Shown here piece after piece: positions 30,658 to 37,377 of a stretch of 48,446 nt of DNA. Below the pieces are notes generated by a model. That model did not search any database and had not been told where the DNA came from. It saw nothing but the letters and a program-made list of their open reading frames with translations. Each line of letters starts with the position of its first letter. The first letter of the stretch is position 1. The stretch spans positions 1-48,446 of the forward strand of contig SFGA01000008.1 of assembly GCA_004556705.1 (NCBI GenBank), given 5' to 3'. A program made the translations under genes and the position numbers. This DNA is from Ruminococcus sp. Lineage in GTDB: Bacteria; Bacillota; Clostridia; Oscillospirales; Acutalibacteraceae.

Positions 30658-30857
30658 TGTTTTCTTCTCCTGTAATAATCACGCTGATTTTTAACTATAG
30701 ACTGTTCATGCGACATGGAAAACGCGGGCCGCCGCAGATAAGCGTTTTTGGCTTTTACATCTGCAATATTTTTCTGTTGATAATTCAGATACGCTTCGCA
30801 GCGTGCATGGCACGTCGGGCGGCGGTCTGGACAGTTTAAGCATGGTGATTTACACAT
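30654..30857 (-). CDS. Small Cys-rich phage protein
   Basis: This 67-residue protein begins with CLNCPDRRPTCHARCEAYLN, a Cys/His cluster that probably binds zinc and is common in phages of this group near the late activator. The rest is basic and Tyr/Arg-rich (QRDYYRRRKH). The function is unknown. It overlaps both neighbours by a few bases. Confidence 0.75.
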   Translation of the reverse strand: MCKSPCLNCPDRRPTCHARCEAYLNYQQKNIADVKAKNAYLRRPAFSMSHEQSIVKNQRDYYRRRKH

Positions 30858-31155
30858 TTTTGAGCACCTCGATTAATTTTTTAGCGTATGGATTAAGGCA
30901 AGATTTTTCTTTGTCCCATTCAGATTTTGAGCACCAATTTTCAGCGCCGATTACCGGTTCCAATCGGTATTTAAATTTTGAGTCGGGTGCCAAACGGCAG
31001 CCAACATCACGCAGCCAGCAAAGGCGGTAATAAAAATCAGCGTTTATGTTTCTTGCCTCAGCCAGGATTTTCAGCCAGTGCGTGGAACCGGCGCTGTCAT
31101 AACCTGCACCGGGATCACGGATAACCATACCGAGCTTTGACCAATCATTTTGCAT
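30850..31155 (-). CDS. Hypothetical protein
   Basis: This 101-residue protein has several Trp and Cys residues (STHWLKILAEARNINADFYY, RLCWLRDVGCRLAPDSKFKY). I do not recognise a family. It overlaps the VRR-NUC gene upstream and the Cys-rich gene downstream, so it belongs to the early operon. Confidence 0.65.
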   Translation of the reverse strand: MQNDWSKLGMVIRDPGAGYDSAGSTHWLKILAEARNINADFYYRLCWLRDVGCRLAPDSKFKYRLEPVIGAENWCSKSEWDKEKSCLNPYAKKLIEVLKNV

Positions 31156-31501
31156 ATCGCATCGCTCCTATCATAATTTCCTTAAATTCCGGTTCCCATT
31201 TTACAATCTTTAACGCCTCCTCAACGGTATAAGCAACGCCGGCAGCAGCGCCCTTGCCAATCATGGCAAGGATAAACTGACGCTGCTCCTTTGTCGGCTT
31301 TCGTGGATGCAGTTTCGTTTCGATGTAAAAAATCTGGCCATCGGGACGGAATCCGTATAAATCGCTATGGCCTTTAGGCAGCCCTGTATCAAAATAGCGG
31401 CCGTCGGGCGTACGCACCTTACCCACGTTCGTGCGGAAAATCTGATTGCCTGCCTCGGTTACCGCAAGCATAACAGCGTGCATCAAATCCGTTTCCGTCA
31501 T
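31145..31501 (-). CDS. VRR-NUC domain nuclease
   Basis: This 118-residue stand-alone VRR-NUC protein has the PD-(D/E)xK signature: GLPKGHSDLYGFRPDGQ, then FYIETKLHPRKPTKEQRQFI. The Asp in HSDLYG and the Glu/Lys in ETK are the expected active-site residues. In many Firmicutes phages an SNF2 helicase follows. Here only a remote helicase fragment remains (28043-28606), which supports rearrangement of this region. Confidence 0.92.
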   Translation of the reverse strand: MTETDLMHAVMLAVTEAGNQIFRTNVGKVRTPDGRYFDTGLPKGHSDLYGFRPDGQIFYIETKLHPRKPTKEQRQFILAMIGKGAAAGVAYTVEEALKIVKWEPEFKEIMIGAMRYAK

Positions 31502-31884
31502 GGCTGCATACCGATTAATTTATCAATATACCATTGAGCCTTTTTTAAGTCCTCTTCGCCGTTTTTCTGTTTCCAACGCCACAGATATTTGATGGCGTTA
31601 GCTGTGCAGACAGCCTCAATGCCTTGCAGGTTGACTGTCGCAGCCTGAAGCGCATCGATACATTCTACGCCGCCTTGGGTGTAATGGGACGGATGATTGA
31701 CGTTATCAGAGGTTGTCGGCGCTGCATCAGCGTTACGCATAACACTAAAATCCCACTCGCAAGGGACAAGGTTTGCATCTGTCAGTAAGCAGCCGTCAGC
31801 GCCGTCATCAAATGGACAATGTGGGCAGTCATTATGCAGGCATTCTTGTTTAATTCTTTCCAGCGCGTCGCTTAATTTAATCAT
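31498..31884 (-). CDS. DUF3310 protein
   Basis: From ATG 31884 (MIKLSDALERIKQECLHNDC) the protein has about 128 residues. The second half has the DUF3310 signature VNHPSHYTQGGVECIDALQA, then AIKYLWRWKQKNGEEDLKKA and QWYIDKLI. DUF3310 is common in phages, sometimes annotated as nucleotide-kinase-like. The N-terminal half has a Cys cluster (CLHNDCPHCPFDDGADGC) that may bind zinc. Confidence 0.88.
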   Translation of the reverse strand: MIKLSDALERIKQECLHNDCPHCPFDDGADGCLLTDANLVPCEWDFSVMRNADAAPTTSDNVNHPSHYTQGGVECIDALQAATVNLQGIEAVCTANAIKYLWRWKQKNGEEDLKKAQWYIDKLIGMQP

Positions 31885-32311
31885 GTTTACCCAACCTTTC
31901 TGCCCAGCGTTTCCATTTTGGATTTTCGTCATCGTCATACTCAATGATTCCCAAAAGGCTCGCAACAGCTAAAACATCATGCAGCTCTTCATCAAGGCCG
32001 ACTTCTGCTTCCTGCAGGGTAATCGGCGTAGGATTGTTGCTATATTCTGCGGCTCTGATGAGCTTCAGCGCCGCCTGCGCCAGCTCCGACGCTTCTTCTG
32101 CCAACTGTTCCAGCAGGGTGCGTGCGTCCAGTATGCTGAGGATGTAGTTTTTATCGGCCATAACATCAAAAGGCTCTGTTTCACGCTGAGCCAGCATCAC
32201 AGTCTGCCGCCGGATGATGCCGTCTTTCAAGGTCAGGTCGTTTTCCATTCCCTCGATGCAGTTGCGCAACTTTTGATTTTCTTCCAACAGTTCAATAATT
32301 CTTTCGTTCAT
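31877..32311 (-). CDS. MazG-like nucleotide pyrophosphohydrolase
   Basis: This 144-residue protein has an N-terminal coiled coil (IIELLEENQKLRNCIEGMEN) and a MazG-like core with LAEEASELAQAALKLIRA (EExxE) and LDEELHDVLAVASLLGI (ExxD). These motifs bind magnesium and hydrolyse nucleoside triphosphates. It may tune nucleotide pools during replication. It overlaps the DUF3310 gene by 8 nt. Confidence 0.8.
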   Translation of the reverse strand: MNERIIELLEENQKLRNCIEGMENDLTLKDGIIRRQTVMLAQRETEPFDVMADKNYILSILDARTLLEQLAEEASELAQAALKLIRAAEYSNNPTPITLQEAEVGLDEELHDVLAVASLLGIIEYDDDENPKWKRWAERLGKHD

Positions 32312-32662
32312 TTACAAAGCTTCATTTTCTTTATACCAATCTTCAAGGACGATTCTTATTTCCTTGCAGATTTTTTGTTCTTCTTCACTTAAATCATTTG
32401 CGTTGATTTTTCTGACATAATAGTGCATTGTGTCAATCATCGTCGCCAATCTTGTCGCCTTTTTATTAAGAATGCCATAATTAAACATCACAGTCATGGC
32501 TATTGCCATGTTCATTTTGGCGATGGCGGTTGACAGTGCATCACGTGTCATATCACGTGCATACTGTTCTGCTGCAGCTTCATGCAGCTCTGAGAGGTCA
32601 GCTTTGCTTTTAAAAATTTCCTTATGCGCTTTACGGCGCATTGCTCTGTTTATTCGGCCCAT
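32312..32662 (-). CDS. Hypothetical helical protein
   Basis: This 116-residue protein is mainly alpha-helical and starts with a basic segment (MGRINRAMRRKAHKEIFKSK), followed by AIAKMNMAIAMTVMFNYGIL and an acidic C-terminus. It is of a type seen in early regions of Firmicutes phages. I cannot give a function. Confidence 0.65.
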   Translation of the reverse strand: MGRINRAMRRKAHKEIFKSKADLSELHEAAAEQYARDMTRDALSTAIAKMNMAIAMTVMFNYGILNKKATRLATMIDTMHYYVRKINANDLSEEEQKICKEIRIVLEDWYKENEAL

Positions 32663-32663
32663 T

Positions 32664-34070
32664 TTATCCCTCCTGTATGTATCTTATCTGTTTACCCATG
32701 CTGTTTAAATGCAGTTTATAAATCTGCCATTTGTATTTCGCCGGAATAGGGATATCGAGTTCTATTGCTTTTCGGATTCCCCAAAAAAAATTATATTTTT
32801 TTGCTTTTCGAAACGTGTCTATCTCTTCCCACGTTTTCGCCTTGCGGTAATCGTCATACGGCTGCTTAGCTATCTCGCCCAAAATCACGCCATCAACAAA
32901 TTTCCACGATTGCTGTGATTCCTCGACCTGCTGGCGAAAATCGTATTTACAAAATTTACATGTCAGCGCAGAAGATGGCAGGACAGCGAAACAGTTGGGA
33001 CACTGCTTGACGTTGATTTTGTTTTCCTTGCGTTTCTTTTTAGCAGCCAGCGTCCACTCACGCTTATCATCCGGTAATCCATGCCGGGTGTAGTTACCGA
33101 CATGATCCAAAATTATCGCAACCTTATCCGGATTGTTGGGGTCCGCACGCATGGAGCGCATCGACTGCTGGATGTGCAGCGTCAGTGATTTTGTCGGACG
33201 CAGCAGCACAACGGCTTCACAGTCCGGCACATCAAATCCCTCGCCGAATAAATCGACGTTGCTCAATACCAGGATTTTACCTGCGCGGAAATCATTTACT
33301 ACTCTGTCGCGCTCCTGCTTAGGCGTAGCGCCGTCCAGATGAGCCGCCGCTATTCCTGCGCTGCGGAACGCCTGTACAGTGTTTTTAGACGTTGTTATTG
33401 ATGAGCAGTAGATGATTGTTTTTTTATTTTTGGCGTATTTTTGCCAATTCTCTACGGCGCTGCCAAAAATCGCCGACCTGTTCATAAGCTCTTCGACTTC
33501 TTGGCGGTCATAATCGCCCTGCTTCGTATGCAGCTTGCTGGCATCGGCTAGCTGCACACCATAATATTTGTAAGGCGCAAGGTAATGATTCTGGATAAGC
33601 CACTCTGTCGACACTGACTCGATGAGCTGTTGGAACACAGCTCCCAAACCACCCTCGTTCATCCGCTGAGGAGTGGCGGTAAAACCTAACACAACGGCTG
33701 CAGGGAAACGCTCAAGGATGCGTGTATAACTGTTGCTCAAGATGTGATGTGCCTCATCCACGATTATCAGCGCCGGTTCTGTCAGCCTGCTGATGCGCCG
33801 TGATGCTGTCTGCACCATCATTACATCACAGTATTTAAAATCAACGCCGCATGCTTTAAACGTCCCTGTAATCTGCTGGCACAGCTCCTTGCGATGCACC
33901 AGGAAAAGCACGTTATTGTTTCTGGCTGTTGCCATGGCGGCGATGCTGCCCTGTATAATCGACTTGCCACCGCCACAGCCTAGGACAGCGCAAACGGAAT
34001 GTTTTCCGTGTGCAATAGCGCTGCGGATATCATTAATGAGGTCTTGCTGATAAGGTCTGAGTGAAATCAT
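32664..34070 (-). CDS. DEAD/DEAH-box helicase (superfamily 2) with a zinc finger
   Basis: This 468-residue protein has all main SF2 motifs: LRPYQQDLI (Q-like), GCGGGKS (Walker A), IIVDEAHH (motif II), LGFTATPQR (motif III), and VLSNVDLFGEGFDVPDCEAV and QQSMRSMRAD (motifs V/VI). Near residue 370 a four-Cys finger (CPNCFAVLPSSALTCKFCKY) is present. It probably unwinds phage DNA in replication or recombination. Confidence 0.94.
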   Translation of the reverse strand: MISLRPYQQDLINDIRSAIAHGKHSVCAVLGCGGGKSIIQGSIAAMATARNNNVLFLVHRKELCQQITGTFKACGVDFKYCDVMMVQTASRRISRLTEPALIIVDEAHHILSNSYTRILERFPAAVVLGFTATPQRMNEGGLGAVFQQLIESVSTEWLIQNHYLAPYKYYGVQLADASKLHTKQGDYDRQEVEELMNRSAIFGSAVENWQKYAKNKKTIIYCSSITTSKNTVQAFRSAGIAAAHLDGATPKQERDRVVNDFRAGKILVLSNVDLFGEGFDVPDCEAVVLLRPTKSLTLHIQQSMRSMRADPNNPDKVAIILDHVGNYTRHGLPDDKREWTLAAKKKRKENKINVKQCPNCFAVLPSSALTCKFCKYDFRQQVEESQQSWKFVDGVILGEIAKQPYDDYRKAKTWEEIDTFRKAKKYNFFWGIRKAIELDIPIPAKYKWQIYKLHLNSMGKQIRYIQEG

Positions 34071-34406
34071 TTAATTTTCCTCCTCCAGTTCCGGCAGCGC
34101 CGTCCCGCACCATGGGCAGAACCAATACTCTGCTTTGGTGCGAATTTTACATTCCGGACAAGCGACTCTTTCCTGCTCAGGCCGTTTACGAAGCTCTGAA
34201 TCTATCTCGCCTGGTGGTCTGCCTGTAACTCTGCTGCGCCTCTCTATACCATGCCTTGCGTAGTATTTTTGGCTAACGTGACTACCGCTGCACTTCTCGC
34301 ATCTGCGTGCTGGCTTACCGTCCCGCTTGATTACAGCAGGACGGCCACAATAAACACACATCCCCTGCGCGCGGCGTTCCTCTTTAAGCTCCTTGTTTAT
34401 AGGCAT
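34071..34406 (-). CDS. Zinc-ribbon protein 1
   Basis: This 111-residue protein has CVYCGRPAV and CEKCSGSHVS in the N-terminal half and CPECKIRTKAEYWFCPWCGT at the C-terminus, so it has two zinc ribbons. Two similar proteins follow upstream (34413-34739 and 34729-34998), so the cluster looks like repeated duplication. The function is unknown; nucleic-acid binding is likely. Confidence 0.75.
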   Translation of the reverse strand: MPINKELKEERRAQGMCVYCGRPAVIKRDGKPARRCEKCSGSHVSQKYYARHGIERRSRVTGRPPGEIDSELRKRPEQERVACPECKIRTKAEYWFCPWCGTALPELEEEN

Positions 34407-34412
34407 CGCCTA

Positions 34413-34739
34413 TCACCTCTTTGCTTCCAATTCTGCTCCACACCAAGGACAGTAATAAAATTCGTTACGTACTTTGATACGGCATTTCGGGCAGCGATGC
34501 ATATTACAATCAGACGCAGCAGAATTGTAGATGGTTTCCAAACTGCTGCCGCTCGTGGCTGCGCTGTATGTTCCGCGTTTATTCCGTCCCTGTTTCTCGC
34601 TTTTTGTGTGGTATGCGATTTTTTTACGGATGCTGTCCTTTTCACGGCATGTAGGGCACATCACATAATTTTTGCCCGTTTTAGGATTAACGTCTGTCGG
34701 TTTGCCGCACCGACAGCATTTGCTTTGCTTAGCGTCCAT
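34413..34739 (-). CDS. Zinc-ribbon protein 2
   Basis: From ATG 34739 (MDAKQSKCCRCGKP) the protein has 108 residues. It has CCRCGKPTDVN and CPTCREKDSIRKK at the N-terminus and CPKCRIKVRNEFYYCPWCGA at the C-terminus, the same layout as zinc-ribbon protein 1, so they are paralogues. The longer open frame upstream has no good start signal. Confidence 0.75.
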   Translation of the reverse strand: MDAKQSKCCRCGKPTDVNPKTGKNYVMCPTCREKDSIRKKIAYHTKSEKQGRNKRGTYSAATSGSSLETIYNSAASDCNMHRCPKCRIKVRNEFYYCPWCGAELEAKR

Positions 34740-34998
34740 CTCTAACAATCCTCGCGCCGCACGTTGGGCAGTAATCCATATACGGCAAAACACTTTCGTT
34801 GCAGTTATCGCAATACAGACTGCCACCGCAGTCAGATACTGTTGTTGTTTTGTGTGCAGGGCTGCGTGTAAGTTCTATCTGCAGTATCTGTTGTGCCTCG
34901 TTGATTGCGCTCAGCAGTGCGCTGATATCGCCTGTCTGATTATATCTGCTTGTCAGTTCGACGATGCGGGCACAAGCCATCATTCTGATTTGTTCCAT
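34729..34998 (-). CDS. Zinc-ribbon protein 3
   Basis: This 89-residue protein has an N-terminal helical part (ACARIVELTSRYNQTGDISA) and a C-terminal zinc ribbon (LYCDNCNESVLPYMDYCPTC). It overlaps zinc-ribbon protein 2 by 11 nt. It is the first of the three tandem zinc-ribbon genes in the operon order. Confidence 0.75.
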   Translation of the reverse strand: MEQIRMMACARIVELTSRYNQTGDISALLSAINEAQQILQIELTRSPAHKTTTVSDCGGSLYCDNCNESVLPYMDYCPTCGARIVRDGR

Positions 34999-35020
34999 GT
35001 TATTTGTATCACTCCTTTAT

Positions 35021-35132
35021 AAAAAGCGGCGGCGTGGGAATTCTTGACATCAGCTATACTGCTTCGCTACGAATATTCATCAATTCCTATTCGCAACTAA
35101 CATCTACTGCCATTCGGCAACCCAGCCGCCGC
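35021..35132 (-). ncRNA. Candidate structured RNA closed by a long GC stem
   Basis: GCGGCGGCGTGGG (35026-35038) and CCCAGCCGCCGC (35121-35132) form 12 pairs with one bulge. On the minus strand the stem is followed by a U-run (A tract 35021-35025). Inside are smaller hairpins, for example TGCC-GAAT-GGCA near 35108-35119 and CGAATA/TATTCG near 35070-35095. The stretch has no good gene. It is the largest gene-free part between 34998 and 35339. It may be a small RNA, a leader element or an elaborate terminator. Confidence 0.45.
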
Positions 35133-35146
35133 ATCCATGGGCTTAA

Positions 35147-35209
35147 TTATCTGCCAACAATGGCAACATCATTGCTATGCCATTCACCGCATATAGGTTT
35201 GTTGTTCAT
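35147..35209 (-). CDS. Very short open frame with a strong ribosome binding site
   Basis: ATG 35209 is preceded by AAGGAGATGAAAGA, a strong ribosome binding site, but the frame has only 20 residues (MNNKPICGEWHSNDVAIVGR). It lies directly before the structured RNA candidate. It could be a leader peptide or the remnant of a larger gene. Confidence 0.35.
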   Translation of the reverse strand: MNNKPICGEWHSNDVAIVGR

Positions 35210-35223
35210 TCTTTCATCTCCTT

Positions 35224-35323
35224 AACTTTTTCAAGGGGCTTTTTGTTCCCAGTTACAACTTTTTCAAGTGAGCTGTTGCGTTTTTTGCAACAGTTACAAG
35301 AGATTTTTGCAACATGTTGCAGT
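35224..35323. repeat. Cluster of short direct and inverted repeats
   Basis: ACTTTTTCAAG occurs twice (about 35225 and 35257), CAGTTACAA twice (about 35250 and 35290), CTGTTGC/GCAACAG forms a hairpin around 35273-35293, and TGCAACATGTTGCA is a perfect palindrome at about 35308-35321. The region lies between two early genes. It may be an operator or a replication-related site; no partner is known. Confidence 0.4.
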
Positions 35324-35338
35324 TTTCTCTTCTAAAGC

Positions 35339-35731
35339 TTATATAAACTTAACCCCCATTTCCGCAGCTACCTTAGGCAGCGCAGATTCTGCTTCTTCCC
35401 TGGTATGATATGCCCAACCTTTGGCAAGTACAGCTAAGTCAAACGGATGGCACGTCCAATGTTGTTGTGAAACACGCCAAATATCATCAGAACCGCTGAA
35501 TGTGTAATAATCCTCACCTTTCTTTGGCTTCCACGGAAGTTTGACGATTTCGACCTCGCCGCAAAGCAGGTCATGCAACATAGCATCATCTTCATCTTCC
35601 GCTACATACTCACCGGAATGCAGTCCGTCCAAATCAAACCAATAGGTACGGTTATCCCCCTCAACTTTAAATTCTTCACCCAGCTCCACGCCCAACATAT
35701 GAGCGATTTCAGGGATTAAATTTTTAGCCAT
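35339..35731 (-). CDS. Hypothetical phage protein
   Basis: This acidic 130-residue protein (LGVELGEEFKVEGDNRTYWF, DLDGLHSGEY, WKPKKGEDYYTFSGSDDIWR, AKGWAYHTREEAESAL) is of a type often found in early regions of Firmicutes phages and prophages. The function is unknown. It is preceded by a good ribosome binding site. Confidence 0.75.
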   Translation of the reverse strand: MAKNLIPEIAHMLGVELGEEFKVEGDNRTYWFDLDGLHSGEYVAEDEDDAMLHDLLCGEVEIVKLPWKPKKGEDYYTFSGSDDIWRVSQQHWTCHPFDLAVLAKGWAYHTREEAESALPKVAAEMGVKFI

Positions 35732-35735
35732 GTTA

Positions 35736-36098
35736 TCACTCCTTCACAGTTTTACTTGCCTTTAAAATTTTCTCAATCAGCGCATCCACTGTCTTTCCGG
35801 TAAATTCGCCCGTAGCCTTGATGTTGGCTGGCGTTATGTGTTCCGCAGCATACATAGCGAATATTTCCGTTTTTGTTGGGAGGAATACTGCCAGCGTATC
35901 CAAAATCAAAGCCGCACAAACAAGTATTTTGAGTGCCTTGACGGATTCATCGTGCTCATAATCATCTGTCAAGACTGCCATTGCAGCCGTCACGGCAAAC
36001 GCAGTTACTACAAGGCCAACTACACAGCAGGTTATTTGTATAAACTCTATTCTGCCTGCCCAGTATATCAGCCACGGACTAATAATCGGCTCGTTCAT
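35736..36098 (-). CDS. Small membrane protein
   Basis: This 120-residue protein has two transmembrane helices (FIQITCCVVGLVVTAFAVTA and LKILVCAALILDTLAVFLP) and a soluble C-terminal part. Proteins of this type occur in the early region of Firmicutes phages. The role is unknown. Its ATG overlaps the stop of the pentapeptide gene. Confidence 0.7.
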   Translation of the reverse strand: MNEPIISPWLIYWAGRIEFIQITCCVVGLVVTAFAVTAAMAVLTDDYEHDESVKALKILVCAALILDTLAVFLPTKTEIFAMYAAEHITPANIKATGEFTGKTVDALIEKILKASKTVKE

Positions 36099-36607
36099 TA
36101 CTCGTCCTCCTTTTTTGCCAACTTTACCATTTTCTCAAAAAACTCAACAGCAGCCATGTACTGAGTGTAATATTTTTTGTCAGGTGTTTTGCCGTCTTTG
36201 CCATACACACTTTCTACACGTTTTTTAAACTCTTCTAACGTGCCGCCTCTATAATTGTTCCAGCAGCCACAAACAACATTGTCATCTTCAACGCAGTAAG
36301 TTGTTGTGGCGTTTCTACTACCTATTCGTGTGATTTGATAATATGTTTTATTGAGGTATGCGCCTCTAAGGTCTGCGCCTCCAAGGTCTGCGTCTCTAAG
36401 GTCTGCGCCTCTAAGGTCTGCGTCTCCAAGGTATGCGTCTCTAAGGTCTGCGCCTCTAAGGTCTGCGCCTCCAAGGTCTGCGCCTCTAAGGTCTGCGCCT
36501 CTAAGGTTTGCGTCTCTAAGGTCTGCTTTTTCCCCGCCCTCTTCGTTGCGCAGCCATTTACCATGGCTTTCGATTATTTCATTTAATTTTTCTTGCGTAA
36601 TTTTCAT
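36098..36607 (-). CDS. Pentapeptide-repeat protein
   Basis: From ATG 36607 (MKITQEKLNEII), with AAGGAG 8 nt upstream, the protein has 169 residues. Residues about 29-85 contain about 12 pentapeptides of the A(D/N/Y)LR/G(G/D) kind, which fold as a right-handed quadrilateral beta helix. The C-terminal 80 residues (YYQITRIGSRNATTTYCVED and onward) are of a kind often attached to such repeats in phages. The DNA is a nearly perfect 15-bp tandem repeat (36355-36526), which can change in number. The function is unknown. Confidence 0.85.
   Translation of the reverse strand: MKITQEKLNEIIESHGKWLRNEEGGEKADLRDANLRGADLRGADLGGADLRGADLRDAYLGDADLRGADLRDADLGGADLRGAYLNKTYYQITRIGSRNATTTYCVEDDNVVCGCWNNYRGGTLEEFKKRVESVYGKDGKTPDKKYYTQYMAAVEFFEKMVKLAKKEDE
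36355..36526. repeat. 15-bp tandem repeat, 11 full units, inside the pentapeptide gene
   Basis: Units are variants of GGTCTGCGCCTCTAA repeated head to tail. Since 15 is divisible by 3 and few stops occur, two further long frames stay open on each strand across it; these are shadows. The near-identity at DNA level points to recent expansion or gene conversion, not only to protein selection. Confidence 0.9.
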
Positions 36608-36945
36608 TACTTCCACTCCTTAATTTTTCTGCCACAACCGGGACAATAATCATACCAGTATATTGTGTGGTATACGTCCGCTTGACAACGGGAACAGCGA
36701 TATACTTCAATTCCTTGCTCAATGCCAGCATAATTCATTGTTACTTCTTCCAGCATTTTATCTGCCAATGCTTTTAATGCGCTTTTGGAAAACAGCATTG
36801 TTACTTCTTCTGCATCGTATTCAAAATCTGCAAAATCAAAATCATGCGGACGGTAAACACCATCATCATCAACATATCCATAGCGGAACGGCAGATTCTC
36901 AAAGCCGTTAGCATTAGCATATTCGTAAAGCTCTTTGATTGTCAT
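36607..36945 (-). CDS. Hypothetical protein with a C-terminal zinc ribbon
   Basis: From ATG 36945 (MTIKELYEYANANG), overlapping the stop of the previous gene as ATGA, the protein has 112 residues. The first part (FRYGYVDDDGVYRPHDFDFA) is acidic. The C-terminus has CSRCQADVYHTIYWYDYCPG CG, a zinc ribbon similar to those at 34-35 kb. Confidence 0.7.
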   Translation of the reverse strand: MTIKELYEYANANGFENLPFRYGYVDDDGVYRPHDFDFADFEYDAEEVTMLFSKSALKALADKMLEEVTMNYAGIEQGIEVYRCSRCQADVYHTIYWYDYCPGCGRKIKEWK

Positions 36946-37082
36946 TCTGTCCACCCTTTTATATTGTCAATCTCTGCACGGATAACAGCCATAGCCTTAT
37001 ACAGATAATCAGTATCACCGGAGCAAAGCCATTCTTCCAGCTCTGCATTAACAGCCTTGATCAATTTTTCTTGTTTATCCAT
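36942..37082 (-). CDS. Small helical protein (46 aa)
   Basis: ATG 37082 starts 46 residues (DKQEKLIKAVNAELEEWLCS, then GDTDYLYKAMAVIRAEIDNI). It has an amphipathic helical pattern, ends in an ATGA overlap with the next gene, and is the first gene after the origin-like region. Its function is unknown. The overlap with the downstream gene supports that it is real. Confidence 0.65.
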   Translation of the reverse strand: MDKQEKLIKAVNAELEEWLCSGDTDYLYKAMAVIRAEIDNIKGWTE

Positions 37083-37377
37083 GATTTCACATCCTTAATT
37101 CTGTTATAACTTACAAATTTTGTAAGCTAGCTTACACCAAAAAAACTCCGAAACCCGCATGGTTATGGGCTAGCTTACAAGCTTACGCTTTTTCAGAAAG
37201 TGTATCTGCTATATATATAATAATAAGCGTCTTGATTCCTAATCCGCTTTTTCCTATATATATATATTAATTATGTAAGCTAAGTAAGTTATGTAAGCTA
37301 AATGCTTTAAACCCGCATGGTTGAGCTTTTTTTTAGCTTACATTTTAGCTTACATAGCTTGAAAAATGTAAGCTAGC
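37083..37377. other. Origin-like region with TAAGCT/AGCTTA iterons
   Basis: About ten TAAGCT or AGCTTA motifs occur in 280 bp, partly as the palindrome GTAAGCTAGCTTAC (37121-37134 and 37368-37381) and in tandem pairs. AAACCCGCATGGTT occurs twice (37151-37164 and 37309-37322). Between them lie AT-only tracts (37211-37224 and 37254-37272). It stands directly beside the primase-helicase gene. Iterons plus AT-rich DNA plus a replication gene make an origin of replication the best guess. Confidence 0.65.

Noticed and set aside
34999..35338. A protein gene of about 70 residues on the plus strand at 35004-35225
   Set aside because: It lies on the opposite strand within an operon, has no good ribosome binding site, and overlaps the stem of the structured RNA candidate.
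36322..36623. Additional genes in other frames over the pentapeptide repeat
   Set aside because: They arise because a 15-bp repeat without stops keeps several frames open. They have repetitive composition and no ribosome binding sites.
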